DNA from: Pricia antarctica
Lineage (GTDB): Bacteria > Bacteroidota > Bacteroidia > Flavobacteriales > Flavobacteriaceae
Length of the DNA stretch: 64,000 bases
Assembly (NCBI RefSeq): GCF_900101815.1
Contig: NZ_FNAO01000003.1
Span: 186,001-250,000 of the forward strand
Direction: 5' to 3'
The notes under the pieces are model-generated. The model saw nothing but the letters and a program-made list of their open reading frames with translations. It was not told where the DNA came from and searched no databases. The position numbers were made by a program, and so were the translations under genes. This document shows positions 17,731 through 27,417 of the stretch, one piece after another. Each line of letters starts with the position of its first letter. Positions within the stretch are counted from its first letter, which is position 1.

Positions 17731-20233
17731 ACGTACGCTTGCCCTGCTTTGCCTTATCCTTTTTTCATTTCCTAAAAGTGTTGACGCGCAAGAAGATACG
17801 TCCAGTGTTTCGCTTATTTCCTTTCTCCAAAAATTGGAACGCAATTTTGAAATCAAATTTTCCTACGCGGACGATGATATCCGTAATCTGAGTGTCATCG
17901 TTCCAAAAACGAAAAATTTAAAGGCTATTTTAGCGGATGTCCAAGAGCAGACCCAACTCCAAATTCAAAAACTGAACCAGCGGTACTATACCATAACACG
18001 GCGTTTTTCAGTCGATATTTGCGGGATAGTTCTGGATAATTTTGAGAGGAACACTGTTACTGGGGCAACGGTAGAGGTTCTGGGAACAAAAACTGCCTTA
18101 ATTACCGATGCGGACGGCTATTTTGCGATTGGCAACGTACCGCAGACCGCCAAAATTCAAATCAAGCATATCGGCTATAAGACCCTTTTTGTCGATGCCA
18201 AGGATTTAACGAAGCAACAACCCTGCGCGACCTTGCTATTGGCGCAGTTCTATCAACCCTTGAAAGAAGTTGTCGTCTACGAATTCCTCACCCAAGGTCT
18301 GGTACAACAATTGGATGGTAGTATCGAGATGAACAGCGAGCAATTCGGTATTCTTCCAGGCTTGATTGAACCAGACGTACTGCAAACTGTTCGGGCCCTT
18401 CCGGGAATCGAAAGTATCGATGAAACGGTTTCGAACATCAATATTCGCGGGGGTACCAACGACCAGAACCTCGTGCTATGGAACGGCATCAAAATGTACC
18501 AATCCGGACATTTTTTCGGATTGATATCCGCCTTCAATCCGTATCTGACCGATCAAGTTATCTTAACAAAAAATGGTACAAGTTCCCGATATGGCGAAGG
18601 TGTCAGTGGCATCATCGATATACGCACGAAGGACAGCATTTCGGACCAATTTTACGGTGGTGCCGGCGTTAACCTGATCGGCGGCGATGTGTACGGACAC
18701 CTACCGATTTCCGACAAGCTTGCCCTGCAGGTATCCGCGCGGCGTTCCCTTACCGATATTTTGAATACCCCTACCTACCAAAAGTTCTTTACCCGGGTTT
18801 TTGAGGATAGCCAGGTGAACCGGAACGGGAATTTCTATTTCTACGACTTTACGGGAAAATTACTGTACGACATCAACAAAAATCAAAAAGTTCGCCTCAG
18901 CTTTATAAGCGTCAATAACCTTTTAGAGTATTCGGAAGCCGATATGGATTCCGGCGAACGCACCCGCAGCGACCTTGACCAGACGAATCTATCCTTCGGG
19001 GGAAGCCTGAGAAGTACTTGGAACAAAAAGTTCTCAACGTTTTTAAACGTTTACAATACCGACTACAATCTCGATGCACGAAATACATCCTCCAATGCCA
19101 AACAGACCCTGTTTCAAAATAATCAGGTAGAAGAGACGGCTTTGAAGCTTACTACGAAATATCAAATGAACGACCGTTTCGAATGGGACAATGGATACCA
19201 ATTTATAGAAACGGCCATTGCCAATGCCACCGACGTGACCCAACCCCCTTTTCAGAGTGACGTACGGGACATCATACGCAGCCAGGCCCTTTTCTCCGAA
19301 ATCACCTACCAATCTAGCAATCGAAAACTGTTCGCAAGGGGCGGCGTGCGGGTGAACCATTTCGAGAATCCCGATTCCTTCAAGGAGGTCCTGATCGAAC
19401 CCCGTCTGAGCCTGAACTATGCCCTTACGCGGGAGTTAAAATTCCAAATATTGGGGGAATTCAAAAGTCAGGGAACCAACCAGATCATCGATTTGGAGCA
19501 AAATTTTCTGGGTATCGAAAAACGACGTTGGATAGTTTCCGATGGGGATAAGCTACCCATCACCAAAAGCAAGCAGGCAGCCGTAGGCTTCAATTACAAT
19601 CACCAAAACCTATATATCGGCCTAGAGGCATTTTACAAGGAGGTGAACGGCATCAGTACCACTACGCAAGGATTTCAGAACCAAAACCAGTTCAACGGCG
19701 AAATTGGAAACTACGATGTGAAGGGCATCGAGTTCCTGATCAACAAAAAAACGGATGCCTACAGTATCTGGGCCAGCTATGGGTATAACGTTAACTCCTA
19801 CTATTTTCCGGATATAGTGCCTTCCGAATTCCCTAACAATCTCGATATTCGGCACACCGGTACTTTGGCAGGCACGTACACCTCGAATAACCTGAAGTTC
19901 AGTCTCGGGCTGAACTACCATACCGGAAAACCGATTACAGAACCGCAGGCCGATGACCCGATAGATACTTCATTTTTTCCCTACCGGATAAACTATCGTT
20001 CCCCGAATGCCAATCGTTTGCCGGAATACCTTCGCGCAGATGCTTCCGCCATCTATAACTTCGATATCGGTTCAACCGTGAAGGCCACGGCAGGGGTATC
20101 CGTGTTGAATTTCACGAATCGTAAAAATATTTTGAACGCTTATTATCGGCTTGACGACCAAAACGAAATTGAAAAAACTGAAAATATTTCATTGGGACTT
20201 ACCCCTAATGTTAGTTTTCGGGTGGCGTTTTAA
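17711..20233 (+). CDS. TonB-dependent receptor with STN signalling domain
   Basis: Outer-membrane receptor of 840 residues from the ATG at 17711, chosen because it starts the signal peptide (MAKTLRKRTLALLCLILFSF, cleavage after VDAQ); an in-frame start at 17687 adds eight unlikely residues. Domains in order: STN/secretin-like signalling domain (about 25-105), carboxypeptidase-like beta-sandwich (about 115-190, VLDNFERNTVTGATVEVLG), plug (about 210-320, with NIRGGTNDQNLVLWNGI), and a 22-strand barrel to the terminal Phe in VSFRVAF. No SusD-type partner follows, which argues against a SusC glycan importer and for a FecA-like system controlled by the upstream sigma/FecR pair. Ligand unknown. Confidence 0.93.
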   Translation: MAKTLRKRTLALLCLILFSFPKSVDAQEDTSSVSLISFLQKLERNFEIKFSYADDDIRNLSVIVPKTKNLKAILADVQEQTQLQIQKLNQRYYTITRRFSVDICGIVLDNFERNTVTGATVEVLGTKTALITDADGYFAIGNVPQTAKIQIKHIGYKTLFVDAKDLTKQQPCATLLLAQFYQPLKEVVVYEFLTQGLVQQLDGSIEMNSEQFGILPGLIEPDVLQTVRALPGIESIDETVSNINIRGGTNDQNLVLWNGIKMYQSGHFFGLISAFNPYLTDQVILTKNGTSSRYGEGVSGIIDIRTKDSISDQFYGGAGVNLIGGDVYGHLPISDKLALQVSARRSLTDILNTPTYQKFFTRVFEDSQVNRNGNFYFYDFTGKLLYDINKNQKVRLSFISVNNLLEYSEADMDSGERTRSDLDQTNLSFGGSLRSTWNKKFSTFLNVYNTDYNLDARNTSSNAKQTLFQNNQVEETALKLTTKYQMNDRFEWDNGYQFIETAIANATDVTQPPFQSDVRDIIRSQALFSEITYQSSNRKLFARGGVRVNHFENPDSFKEVLIEPRLSLNYALTRELKFQILGEFKSQGTNQIIDLEQNFLGIEKRRWIVSDGDKLPITKSKQAAVGFNYNHQNLYIGLEAFYKEVNGISTTTQGFQNQNQFNGEIGNYDVKGIEFLINKKTDAYSIWASYGYNVNSYYFPDIVPSEFPNNLDIRHTGTLAGTYTSNNLKFSLGLNYHTGKPITEPQADDPIDTSFFPYRINYRSPNANRLPEYLRADASAIYNFDIGSTVKATAGVSVLNFTNRKNILNAYYRLDDQNEIEKTENISLGLTPNVSFRVAF

Positions 20234-20294
20234 AATATCGAGCGCGTAGACCTTATTTTTAAGGTGTGATATAGGTATAAGATCAGAGCGAAAT

Positions 20295-22943
20295 CTATTT
20301 CTGCTGTGATAAAAACGCTACCAAAGACGCCATTTCCTCAAAACTCAGTGCGTTTGCCAACCCGGCAGGCATCATGGACGTCTCTAATTCATTTCGTTCG
20401 GCTATATCCGCTTTTTTGAGCTCCGTAGCATCTCCTACAATATTACGAATGGTCAGCCTATCGGCCGATTCCGCTGTAACGAAGCCAACATAATTATCAC
20501 CTCCTTTGGTGCTGATCTGCACTGTAGAAAATCCTTGTGAAATGGAGGCATTCGGTTTTAAAATAGATTCCGCGATCTGCTCCCGGTTCATGATAGCACC
20601 TATTTGCCCCATAAAAGGACCTTTCAGGACTTGATCTTTATTGATGCTATGACAGGCAACGCAACCCTGGGTATTAAAGAGACCCGCGCCTTTTTGGACA
20701 TTCCCTTTGATTTTGCCCAAGGAAAGTATTACATCTTCTATGGAAGCCTCCCCGATCTGACCTTTTTTATTTTTGATCTTCTCAAAATCGACCAGTGGCA
20801 TATCCTCTTTCGGTTCGTCAAATTTCACCTCCCCAAAAGCATCGATTGCCAATCGATATTTACTGTTGAGTTCGGCAAAAAAAGGTGTGTTGCTTTTATC
20901 CCTTGCTTTAAATTGTGCAACTAAAAACGACCGAATAACAGGTGATTGTTCCCATTCCATGGTCTTGTAGTAGGGTCCATGCGTATCGGGTCTGGTGCTC
21001 CACCACCAAGAAGTATCGTAAGGCGCTTCTTTATGATAGATCCTTGCCAAAGTGTGTATTGCTTTTTTCTTGAAAACCTCGTCTGTGGAATCGTTGTACG
21101 CTTCAATAAGTGCCTTCACCACCTTTGGATTATGCATATACCGCATTGCCCATAAGGCCAAATCTTCATTATCGGTACCAAGGGCGGCAATACAATCATC
21201 GACCGCATTCAATTCCACCAAGGCCTTAACGGCCAAATGGGGAAAAATAATTTCGGCGTTAGGAGTGGCATGCGGGCCTTCGCTATTTATTTTTGGGGCG
21301 GCAAATGAACTCGGCACCTTTATCTGCAATAGTTCCTGGGCCACACTAGGATTTCCCAAGCGTCCCAGACCGATAATAGCAGCTGCCTTTACTTCTTCCG
21401 ATGTAGATTTCAACCCAGTTAAAAAAGGTTGGACGGGCACTTTCTTCACAAACTCCTTACGATCCGCCAAGGCCCGTAGCGTAAATCTTTGTACAGAAGC
21501 ATCCTTTGACAAGGTTACCAATTCGGCAATGCCCTTGGCACCGGCAAGTTGGGCATAGGTGAAAATTGCCGCCGCACGAACTTCCAAGGCTTGATTTTTC
21601 TCCTTTGCCAGCTCCAGTACCTGTACGACCGATTCGCTTTCTTGTCGTTGCAACAACTCGTACTGGGCACTCAACCGCGACTTTGCATTTTTAGCTTTTA
21701 ATAAATCGATCAAGTCGTTGATCGATACCTCTTTTACATCAACGAAAGACTCGTACGTAAAATCTTCAGGAGTGACCCGAACCACATAGCCTTTATCGGG
21801 GTTTCCGGAATAACCGGCACCGTCCCAAGCGGATAGGTACATCGTACCCGAAGCATCTACATCTACATCCGTGATTTGTGGCAATTGAATAAACTGTTTC
21901 TCATTTTGGGTGAAGCTCGGACCGTCTTTTGTGACCCTATGAATGTATAACTGGTTCCTGCCCCAATCGGCCATCATGGGAACGTTATTATATTTTTCAG
22001 GCCATCGATCATCGTTCATAAAAAGTGACCCGGTTCCAGAACCCCCCCCTACATCGACCAACGCAGGTAAAATTTCTTCAGTAAAATGCTTAAAAAGTAT
22101 CGGATAACCGTATTCTCCAGATTGTATTTGATGTGTAAACCGAACATTCCATCCACCGCCATCATTGGTGTTGCCTCGTGTAAATATATTCATGAAAGGA
22201 TCAATGGCGACATCGTAAATATTGCGCATTCCATGTGAATAAACTTCCATGTCGGTGCCATCGGGTCGTATCCTCACAATACCGCCTCCCAATTGAGTCA
22301 TTTTGCTACCCTCCCTGTCCGTTGCATTGTAGAATCCAAAATCGCCCACGGCGATGTAAATCCAACCATCGATACCCATTTGAATGCCATTTGTGGCATG
22401 GTCCGTTCCACGTTCGCGCAAATACTTCGAATTGCTCATGTTCTTGATCAGCACTTTGGGCGGACCATCGGCAATTCCGTCCTTATCTTTATCGTCCAAA
22501 ACCACGAGATCCATATTATCGGCCTTTTTTGTGTCGTCCGAAAATGTGGTGTGAAGTACAAATACTTGATCACCGATAGGTAAAATCCCCCTTGGGTTAT
22601 CCACTTGTGCAAACTCGGTATGGTAATCCATAATACCGTCATGGTTACAATCGACCAGACGCTTTATAAATCCTTTTCCGATCTCTTTTCCAAGGGAACC
22701 CATCATATCCACGCCGACAAAAACCTCGCCCGAAGCTGCCACTGCCATACAGGCAGGACTAGGGGTAATTTTGGGACCGGAAAAACCCTTTATCACCAAA
22801 TCTTCGGGCCAATTAAGTGCGTTTAGCACAGAATCGGTAGGATATTCGATAACTTCGGCACTGGGTATACAGTTTTCATTTTTATTTTTACAGCTCGTTA
22901 AAGCTATGGTCAACATCACAAAAAATACGAGAATTTTGTTCAT
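20295..22943 (-). CDS. PVC-type beta-propeller / HEAT / cytochrome c lipoprotein
   Basis: An 882-residue lipoprotein (lipobox ALTSC, Cys18). Residues about 40-410 form a glucose/sorbosone-dehydrogenase-like beta-propeller (WPEDLVIKGFSG, NPRGILPIGDQVFVLHTTFS, RERGTDHATNGIQMGIDGWI). Residues about 425-650 carry HEAT-like helical repeats. The C-terminus, about 745-882, is a class I cytochrome c with haem-binding CVACH and a distal Met in the last 30 residues (MMPAGLANAL). Such proteins, first noted in Planctomycetes, are thought to oxidise sugars and pass electrons to the respiratory chain. It is divergent from a second DUF1080 protein, a common pairing in the family. Confidence 0.9.
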   Translation of the reverse strand: MNKILVFFVMLTIALTSCKNKNENCIPSAEVIEYPTDSVLNALNWPEDLVIKGFSGPKITPSPACMAVAASGEVFVGVDMMGSLGKEIGKGFIKRLVDCNHDGIMDYHTEFAQVDNPRGILPIGDQVFVLHTTFSDDTKKADNMDLVVLDDKDKDGIADGPPKVLIKNMSNSKYLRERGTDHATNGIQMGIDGWIYIAVGDFGFYNATDREGSKMTQLGGGIVRIRPDGTDMEVYSHGMRNIYDVAIDPFMNIFTRGNTNDGGGWNVRFTHQIQSGEYGYPILFKHFTEEILPALVDVGGGSGTGSLFMNDDRWPEKYNNVPMMADWGRNQLYIHRVTKDGPSFTQNEKQFIQLPQITDVDVDASGTMYLSAWDGAGYSGNPDKGYVVRVTPEDFTYESFVDVKEVSINDLIDLLKAKNAKSRLSAQYELLQRQESESVVQVLELAKEKNQALEVRAAAIFTYAQLAGAKGIAELVTLSKDASVQRFTLRALADRKEFVKKVPVQPFLTGLKSTSEEVKAAAIIGLGRLGNPSVAQELLQIKVPSSFAAPKINSEGPHATPNAEIIFPHLAVKALVELNAVDDCIAALGTDNEDLALWAMRYMHNPKVVKALIEAYNDSTDEVFKKKAIHTLARIYHKEAPYDTSWWWSTRPDTHGPYYKTMEWEQSPVIRSFLVAQFKARDKSNTPFFAELNSKYRLAIDAFGEVKFDEPKEDMPLVDFEKIKNKKGQIGEASIEDVILSLGKIKGNVQKGAGLFNTQGCVACHSINKDQVLKGPFMGQIGAIMNREQIAESILKPNASISQGFSTVQISTKGGDNYVGFVTAESADRLTIRNIVGDATELKKADIAERNELETSMMPAGLANALSFEEMASLVAFLSQQK

Positions 22944-23450
22944 ATCAAGACTATCTTATTTTTTTATTCCTACCAGATGGCTTGGCTTACTTTGAATTGA
23001 GCAAGACTTTACTATAAAATTCGATTTTATTTGGGATTGCAAATAAACGAATTTTGGACAAACCTATTGTCAAATCATAAAGCAGGAGCCAAGGCAAAAG
23101 CATTTTATCTATTCCAAAAGTAGTGCTTACTATTTTTTTGTTAAGATATATCAGTCAAAAATTGAATGGGGCAATAACCTTTAGGAGAAATCGTTTACTC
23201 GCTTTTTTTTACCTGCGATATTCATAGTTGTAACCCTAATTTCGTCTTTTTTAAGTTCCGTAGCATAAACCATGCAACTGAAAAATGACATCATTAAGAC
23301 AAAAAAGCCGAATATCTTGGTTCCAAACAAAAAGTCGAATTGACTTCAGTATATTTATATAAAAATAAGGGCTACTGGAGCATTCTTCATAAATCAGTCC
23401 AGTTGGAATGGAAAGTTTTTAGTCCATCTAAAAAAATAAAATCCAAATTA
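22944..23450. other. Divergent intergenic region with dyad and possible remnant peptide
   Basis: About 500 bases between the propeller-cytochrome gene and the DUF1080 gene. It contains the perfect dyad ATAAAAT-TCG-ATTTTAT at 23014-23030, about 70 bases upstream of the cytochrome gene, which could be an operator. It also contains a short signal-peptide-like frame on the minus strand at 23181-23330. Promoters for both flanking genes should lie here but no firm TAnnTTTG box was assigned. Confidence 0.45.
23181..23330 (-). CDS. Possible 49-aa secreted peptide or gene remnant
   Basis: A minus-strand frame from TTG at 23330 to TAA at 23181. It reads a hydrophobic signal-like start (IFGFFVLMMSFFSCMVYA) with a lipobox-like FFSC or a cleavage site after VYA, then 27 charged residues (ELKKDEIRVTTMNIAGKKKR). 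In-frame ATGs inside the hydrophobic part could also serve. The mature part is too short for a domain; it may be the 5' remnant of a lost gene. No family recognised. Confidence 0.25.
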   Translation of the reverse strand: MFGTKIFGFFVLMMSFFSCMVYATELKKDEIRVTTMNIAGKKKRVNDFS

Positions 23451-24368
23451 ATGGCAAGCGCATTGAACCAAAACAACTATGAGATGGAACATTCTAAATA
23501 CAAGAATTTAAAAGGTCTGGCGTGGGCCCTGCTTTTTATAGCTGCTCTTTTATTGAAGTCCAGCTCACCCTCGGCGTCGAATCCGGATAAGGAGGAATGG
23601 ATCGAGCTGTTCAATGGATCTGAAATGAAAGAGTGGACCCCTAAGTTCACAGGTTTTGAATTGGGTGAAAACTATAAAAATAGATTCCTTGTCAAGGATA
23701 GTCTTCTTAGTGTTCGCTATGCTGAAAAGGATACCTTCAGTGGGGATTTCGGACATCTTTACTACAATCAAAAATTCTCACACTACAGGCTGAAGGTTGT
23801 GTACCGTTTTGTAGGCAAGCAGATGACCGGAGGCCCAGGTTGGGCCGTTCGTAATAATGGCCTCATGCTCCACTGTCAAGACCCCGCCTCTCTTGGACTA
23901 AATCAAGATTTTCCCATATCGTTAGAACTGCAACTTTTGGGAGGCAATGGCGTTAATGAACGCACCAATGCCAATTTATGTACCCCGGGCACGAACGTCG
24001 TTCTCGGCGATTCCTTGTATACCCCACATTGCATTAATTCGTCATCAAAGACGTATCCCGGAGATCAATGGGTGGAAGTCGAGGCCCTGGTACTTGGAGA
24101 TTCATTGATCCAGCACATTTTGGAGGACCAGGTAGTCATGGAATACCGCAAGCCGACCATTGGAGGTGGAAATGTAAGCGGTTATAAGGAAAGCGCCTAC
24201 CGCGAGGGAGCCCCGGTGAAGGAAGGCTTTATAGCCATTCAAGCGGAGACCGCTCCCATTGATTTCAGGTCCATCCAAGTCCTAAATCTTAAAGGATGTA
24301 TGGATAAGAAAGCAAAAAACTATAAAAGCTATTATGTGGAGGCCGACAATACCAGTTGTGTGTATTGA
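23451..24368 (+). CDS. DUF1080 family protein with C-terminal GCMD/NxSC motif
   Basis: PF06439-type protein of about 305 residues. I prefer the ATG at 23451; an ATG at 23484 is nearly as good, and the open frame extends upstream to a TTG at 23340 without likely coding content. A hydrophobic signal (LKGLAWALLFIAALLLKS) precedes the domain start EEWIELFNGSEMKEWTPKF. FDFRSIQVLNLKG-type ending (IDFRSIQVLNLKG) completes the sandwich. The last 25 residues read GCMDKKAKNYKSYYVEADN then TSCVY, a two-Cys motif resembling the GC-x-DP-x-A-x-NY repeats of secreted flavobacterial proteins. It probably hydrolyses or binds a (keto)glycoside produced with the divergent cytochrome protein; this is inference. 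Confidence 0.85.
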   Translation: MASALNQNNYEMEHSKYKNLKGLAWALLFIAALLLKSSSPSASNPDKEEWIELFNGSEMKEWTPKFTGFELGENYKNRFLVKDSLLSVRYAEKDTFSGDFGHLYYNQKFSHYRLKVVYRFVGKQMTGGPGWAVRNNGLMLHCQDPASLGLNQDFPISLELQLLGGNGVNERTNANLCTPGTNVVLGDSLYTPHCINSSSKTYPGDQWVEVEALVLGDSLIQHILEDQVVMEYRKPTIGGGNVSGYKESAYREGAPVKEGFIAIQAETAPIDFRSIQVLNLKGCMDKKAKNYKSYYVEADNTSCVY

Positions 24369-24439
24369 GGTCTTTAGGTTGCAAGATCTCAAATCGAAGT
24401 AGCGCAGCTTACCCTTCCAAAAATATAAGTAGTAAGTAA

Positions 24440-25333
24440 ATGACCGATTTCCGTTTAAAAGTTTTTTATACCGTTGCCAAAAGGCTCAATTTCACCAAAG
24501 CGGCTGAAGAGTTGCTCATATCGCAACCGGCCGTCACGAAGCATATAAAAGAATTGGAAAGTCAGTTCAAACTAGCGCTTTTCGATAGGAAGGGAAATAA
24601 AGTAGTTCTTTCTTCCGCAGGGCAAGTATTGCTGAGACACACCGAAAATATTCAAGGGATTTACAGGCAAATAGAATTTGATCTGAATCAGTTTAATGAA
24701 ACGCAGACCGGGCTGCTGCATGTAGGTTCCAGTACTTCGATCACCCAATATATATTACCTCCGTTACTTGCACGGTTTCATAGCATGCATCAAGATGTCA
24801 AGGTGGAATTACTAAGTGGTAATTCGGAACAGATCGAGCAGGCACTACTGAACAAAAGTATCGAACTAGGTGTTGTCGAAGGTAAATCGAAAAGGCGTGA
24901 GATTCACTATACCTCATTTTTAAAGGATGAAATCGTTCTGGTGTGCAGTAGTAATAACGCTATGGCCAATAAGGATGAGATACGACCGGAGGAGTTAAAA
25001 AACATTCCCCTTTTACTGAGGGAGCCCGGTTCGGGAACCTTGGAAGTAATTGCCGGTGCATTAAAACAAAAGGAAATCCGTCTTTCCGACCTCAAGGTAG
25101 AAATGCAGTTGGGAAGTACCGAGGCTATAAAGTCCTATCTTCAACATTCGGATTGTATGGCATTTATTTCCTTACATGCCGTGCTTAAGGAACTTCAGGA
25201 CGGAATCCTTAAAATTATCGAAATAAAAAAATTACCCATCCACAGGCAGTTCTATTTTATTACGCCCCAAGGACCGAAAGGGGGGCTTGCCGGGTTATTG
25301 ATGCAGTTTTTGATCCGAAATCATAATTTGTGA
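24440..25333 (+). CDS. LysR family transcriptional regulator
   Basis: DNA-binding regulator of 297 residues. The N-terminal winged helix-turn-helix (1-60) has FYTVAKRLNFTKAAEELLIS and QPAVTKHIKELE, standard for LysR. The effector-binding domain follows (about 90-290, GSSTSITQYILPPLLARFH). It resembles the CysL/CbbR-like group. It lies 231 bases upstream of cysJI on the same strand, so it plausibly controls sulfite reductase in response to sulfur status. That is inferred from position; LysR regulators of cys genes usually sense O-acetylserine or a pathway intermediate. Confidence 0.93.
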   Translation: MTDFRLKVFYTVAKRLNFTKAAEELLISQPAVTKHIKELESQFKLALFDRKGNKVVLSSAGQVLLRHTENIQGIYRQIEFDLNQFNETQTGLLHVGSSTSITQYILPPLLARFHSMHQDVKVELLSGNSEQIEQALLNKSIELGVVEGKSKRREIHYTSFLKDEIVLVCSSNNAMANKDEIRPEELKNIPLLLREPGSGTLEVIAGALKQKEIRLSDLKVEMQLGSTEAIKSYLQHSDCMAFISLHAVLKELQDGILKIIEIKKLPIHRQFYFITPQGPKGGLAGLLMQFLIRNHNL

Positions 25334-25456
25334 GATTCCAGGGGAAGATTGCCCGCTAATACTATCCCGTTGCGCAATTTTGTTTCCTGATTCCTTTATC
25401 CTCCCCTTTTTTGAGTCTAACTATAACTTCAGGTTATTGAGTATCAAGATTTGTAA

Positions 25457-25488
25457 TTGGCGAATGAACCTTGTTCAAGGTATTTTTG
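25457..25488 (+). promoter_or_regulatory. Candidate cysJI promoter
   Basis: TATTTTTG at 25481-25488 matches the TAnnTTTG -7 box, and TTG at 25457-25459 lies 21 bases before it as a -33 box. This is the best-formed promoter in the window. It lies 75 bases upstream of the cysJ ATG, leaving room for an activator site upstream. Confidence 0.6.
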
Positions 25489-25563
25489 TACCTCAATAAA
25501 TAAGGACAATCGTTTAAGAATTGCAAAACGACGCGCAATATTTTACCAACAATAATTCTTCAC

Positions 25564-27378
25564 ATGGATTTAAAAAAAGGATTGGAACGGGGCCCGTTCA
25601 ATGATAAACAGGCAGAAAAGCTAAGCGAAGCCCTTTCCGGATTGGATTCCGGACAGCTTCAATGGCTGAACGGTTACTTTTCCGGCATCGCCCTGAACCC
25701 TATTTCTGTAGAAACAGAAGTTACTACGAACGGAGCTTCTCCAGATACTTCCACGGTCGAACCGGAAAAATTGAATATTCTATTTGGCAGCCATACGGGA
25801 AATAGTGAAGCTTTGGCCGAAAATTTAGCCAACCTGGCAAAGGAAAGGGGAATCGAGGTAGAAGTTTCCGATATGGCTTCCTTTAAGACCAGGGACTTCA
25901 AGAAAATAAAGAAATTGGCGGTTATCGTGAGTACGCATGGCTTGGGAGAACCTCCCGTTCAGGCCGAAGACCTGTATACCTATCTGCATGGCAAAAGGGC
26001 GCCGGACCTTTCCCATATCCAATTTTCCGTTTTAGGTCTTGGCGATAGCAGTTATGTCGATTTTTGCCAGACGGGAAAGGATTTTGATGCCATTCTGGAG
26101 ATCTTGGGTGCTACGCGTATGACTCCCCGTCAAGATTGTGATGTCGATTATGAGGACGACGCCGAAACTTGGCAAAATGCCCTAGTTGATGCCATCTCAA
26201 AGAAATCGGGCGAAACATCACATATACAAAGTCCGGCCAATGAAATCGCACCGACAACTGGGACAAAATACTCTAGGAAAAACCTTTTTGAAGCCACGAT
26301 CCTCGAAAAAATAAATCTTAACGGCACGGGATCCTCCAAGGAGACCATGCATTTGGAACTGGACCTTCAAGGTTCGGGAATAACCTATGAACCGGGAGAT
26401 GCACTGGGAGTCTATGGGGCGAATTCCCCCAAACTGATAAAAGCGGTTTTGGAGAAAACGAATTTATCTGGCGAAAAGAGGGTAGTTAGCCACAATGGAG
26501 AAAAAACCTTGCTGGAGGCATTGACCTATGATTACGAGCTTACCCCCTTATCGAAAGTCTCTTTGACCAAATACGCCGAAATAACCGACAATCCACGCCT
26601 GAAAAAAATTCTGGGTGACAATACCGCCGTTTTGGAATATCTTCCGGGAAGGGATATTCTGGACCTTCTCTCCGAGGAACCCCATAAATTTTCACCGGAC
26701 GAACTAATTTCGGTGCTACGAAAAAACACGCCCAGAATGTACTCCATAGCCTCATCCCAAGAAGCTGTGGACGAAGAAGTGCACCTGCTGGTATCTGTAG
26801 TACGGTACAATGCGTTTGGTAGGGACAAAGAAGGGCACTGCTCCTCTACCTTGGCCGATCGGTTGGAAGTGGACGATAAAGTCAAAATCTTTGTGGATAA
26901 AAATACGCGTTTCAAACTTCCGGAAAATCCCGATGCACCCATTATCATGGTAGGCCCGGGAACCGGGATAGCACCTTTCAGGGCATTCATGCAGCATAGG
27001 GAAGTCGCTGAGAAAAAAGGGCCATCTTGGCTTTTCTTCGGCGATCGGAATTTTACGACCGATTTCCTGTATCAGACCGAATGGCAACAATACCTCAAAG
27101 AAGGCGTATTGACCAAGGCCGACGTTGCCTTTTCACGAGATCAAACAGAAAAGGATTACGTGCAACATCGTATGCTGGAAAATGGCAAAGAATTGTACGA
27201 CTGGCTTGAAAATGGCGCTCATTTTTATGTATGCGGGGATGCACAAAAGATGGCAAAGGATGTGGACATCGCGCTAAAGCAAATTATACAGGAACAAGGC
27301 GGGGTAACCCTTGAAAAGGCGGAAGATTATGTTAAAAAGCTTCAATTGGCCAATCGGTACCAAGCGGATATTTATTGA
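25564..27378 (+). CDS. cysJ: Assimilatory sulfite reductase (NADPH) flavoprotein subunit
   Basis: Electron-transfer subunit of NADPH sulfite reductase, passing electrons from NADPH through FAD and FMN to CysI. The flavodoxin domain has the FMN loop GSHTGNSEALAENLA (about 75-89). The FAD-binding domain has RMYSIASS, and the NADP(H) domain has GPGTGIAPFRAFMQHRE and HFYVCGDAQKMAKDVD. The C-terminus is aromatic (RYQADIY), as in the family. Length 604 is normal. cysI starts 39 bases downstream, so the two form an operon. Confidence 0.95.
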   Translation: MDLKKGLERGPFNDKQAEKLSEALSGLDSGQLQWLNGYFSGIALNPISVETEVTTNGASPDTSTVEPEKLNILFGSHTGNSEALAENLANLAKERGIEVEVSDMASFKTRDFKKIKKLAVIVSTHGLGEPPVQAEDLYTYLHGKRAPDLSHIQFSVLGLGDSSYVDFCQTGKDFDAILEILGATRMTPRQDCDVDYEDDAETWQNALVDAISKKSGETSHIQSPANEIAPTTGTKYSRKNLFEATILEKINLNGTGSSKETMHLELDLQGSGITYEPGDALGVYGANSPKLIKAVLEKTNLSGEKRVVSHNGEKTLLEALTYDYELTPLSKVSLTKYAEITDNPRLKKILGDNTAVLEYLPGRDILDLLSEEPHKFSPDELISVLRKNTPRMYSIASSQEAVDEEVHLLVSVVRYNAFGRDKEGHCSSTLADRLEVDDKVKIFVDKNTRFKLPENPDAPIIMVGPGTGIAPFRAFMQHREVAEKKGPSWLFFGDRNFTTDFLYQTEWQQYLKEGVLTKADVAFSRDQTEKDYVQHRMLENGKELYDWLENGAHFYVCGDAQKMAKDVDIALKQIIQEQGGVTLEKAEDYVKKLQLANRYQADIY

Positions 27379-27417
27379 CTTGCATCAAAAAACTCTTACA
27401 ACAGTGAAAACCCATTT

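Noticed and set aside
17711-20233. SusC-type glycan importer
   Set aside because: No SusD gene follows, and the STN domain with adjacent FecR and sigma factor fits a FecA-like signalling receptor better.
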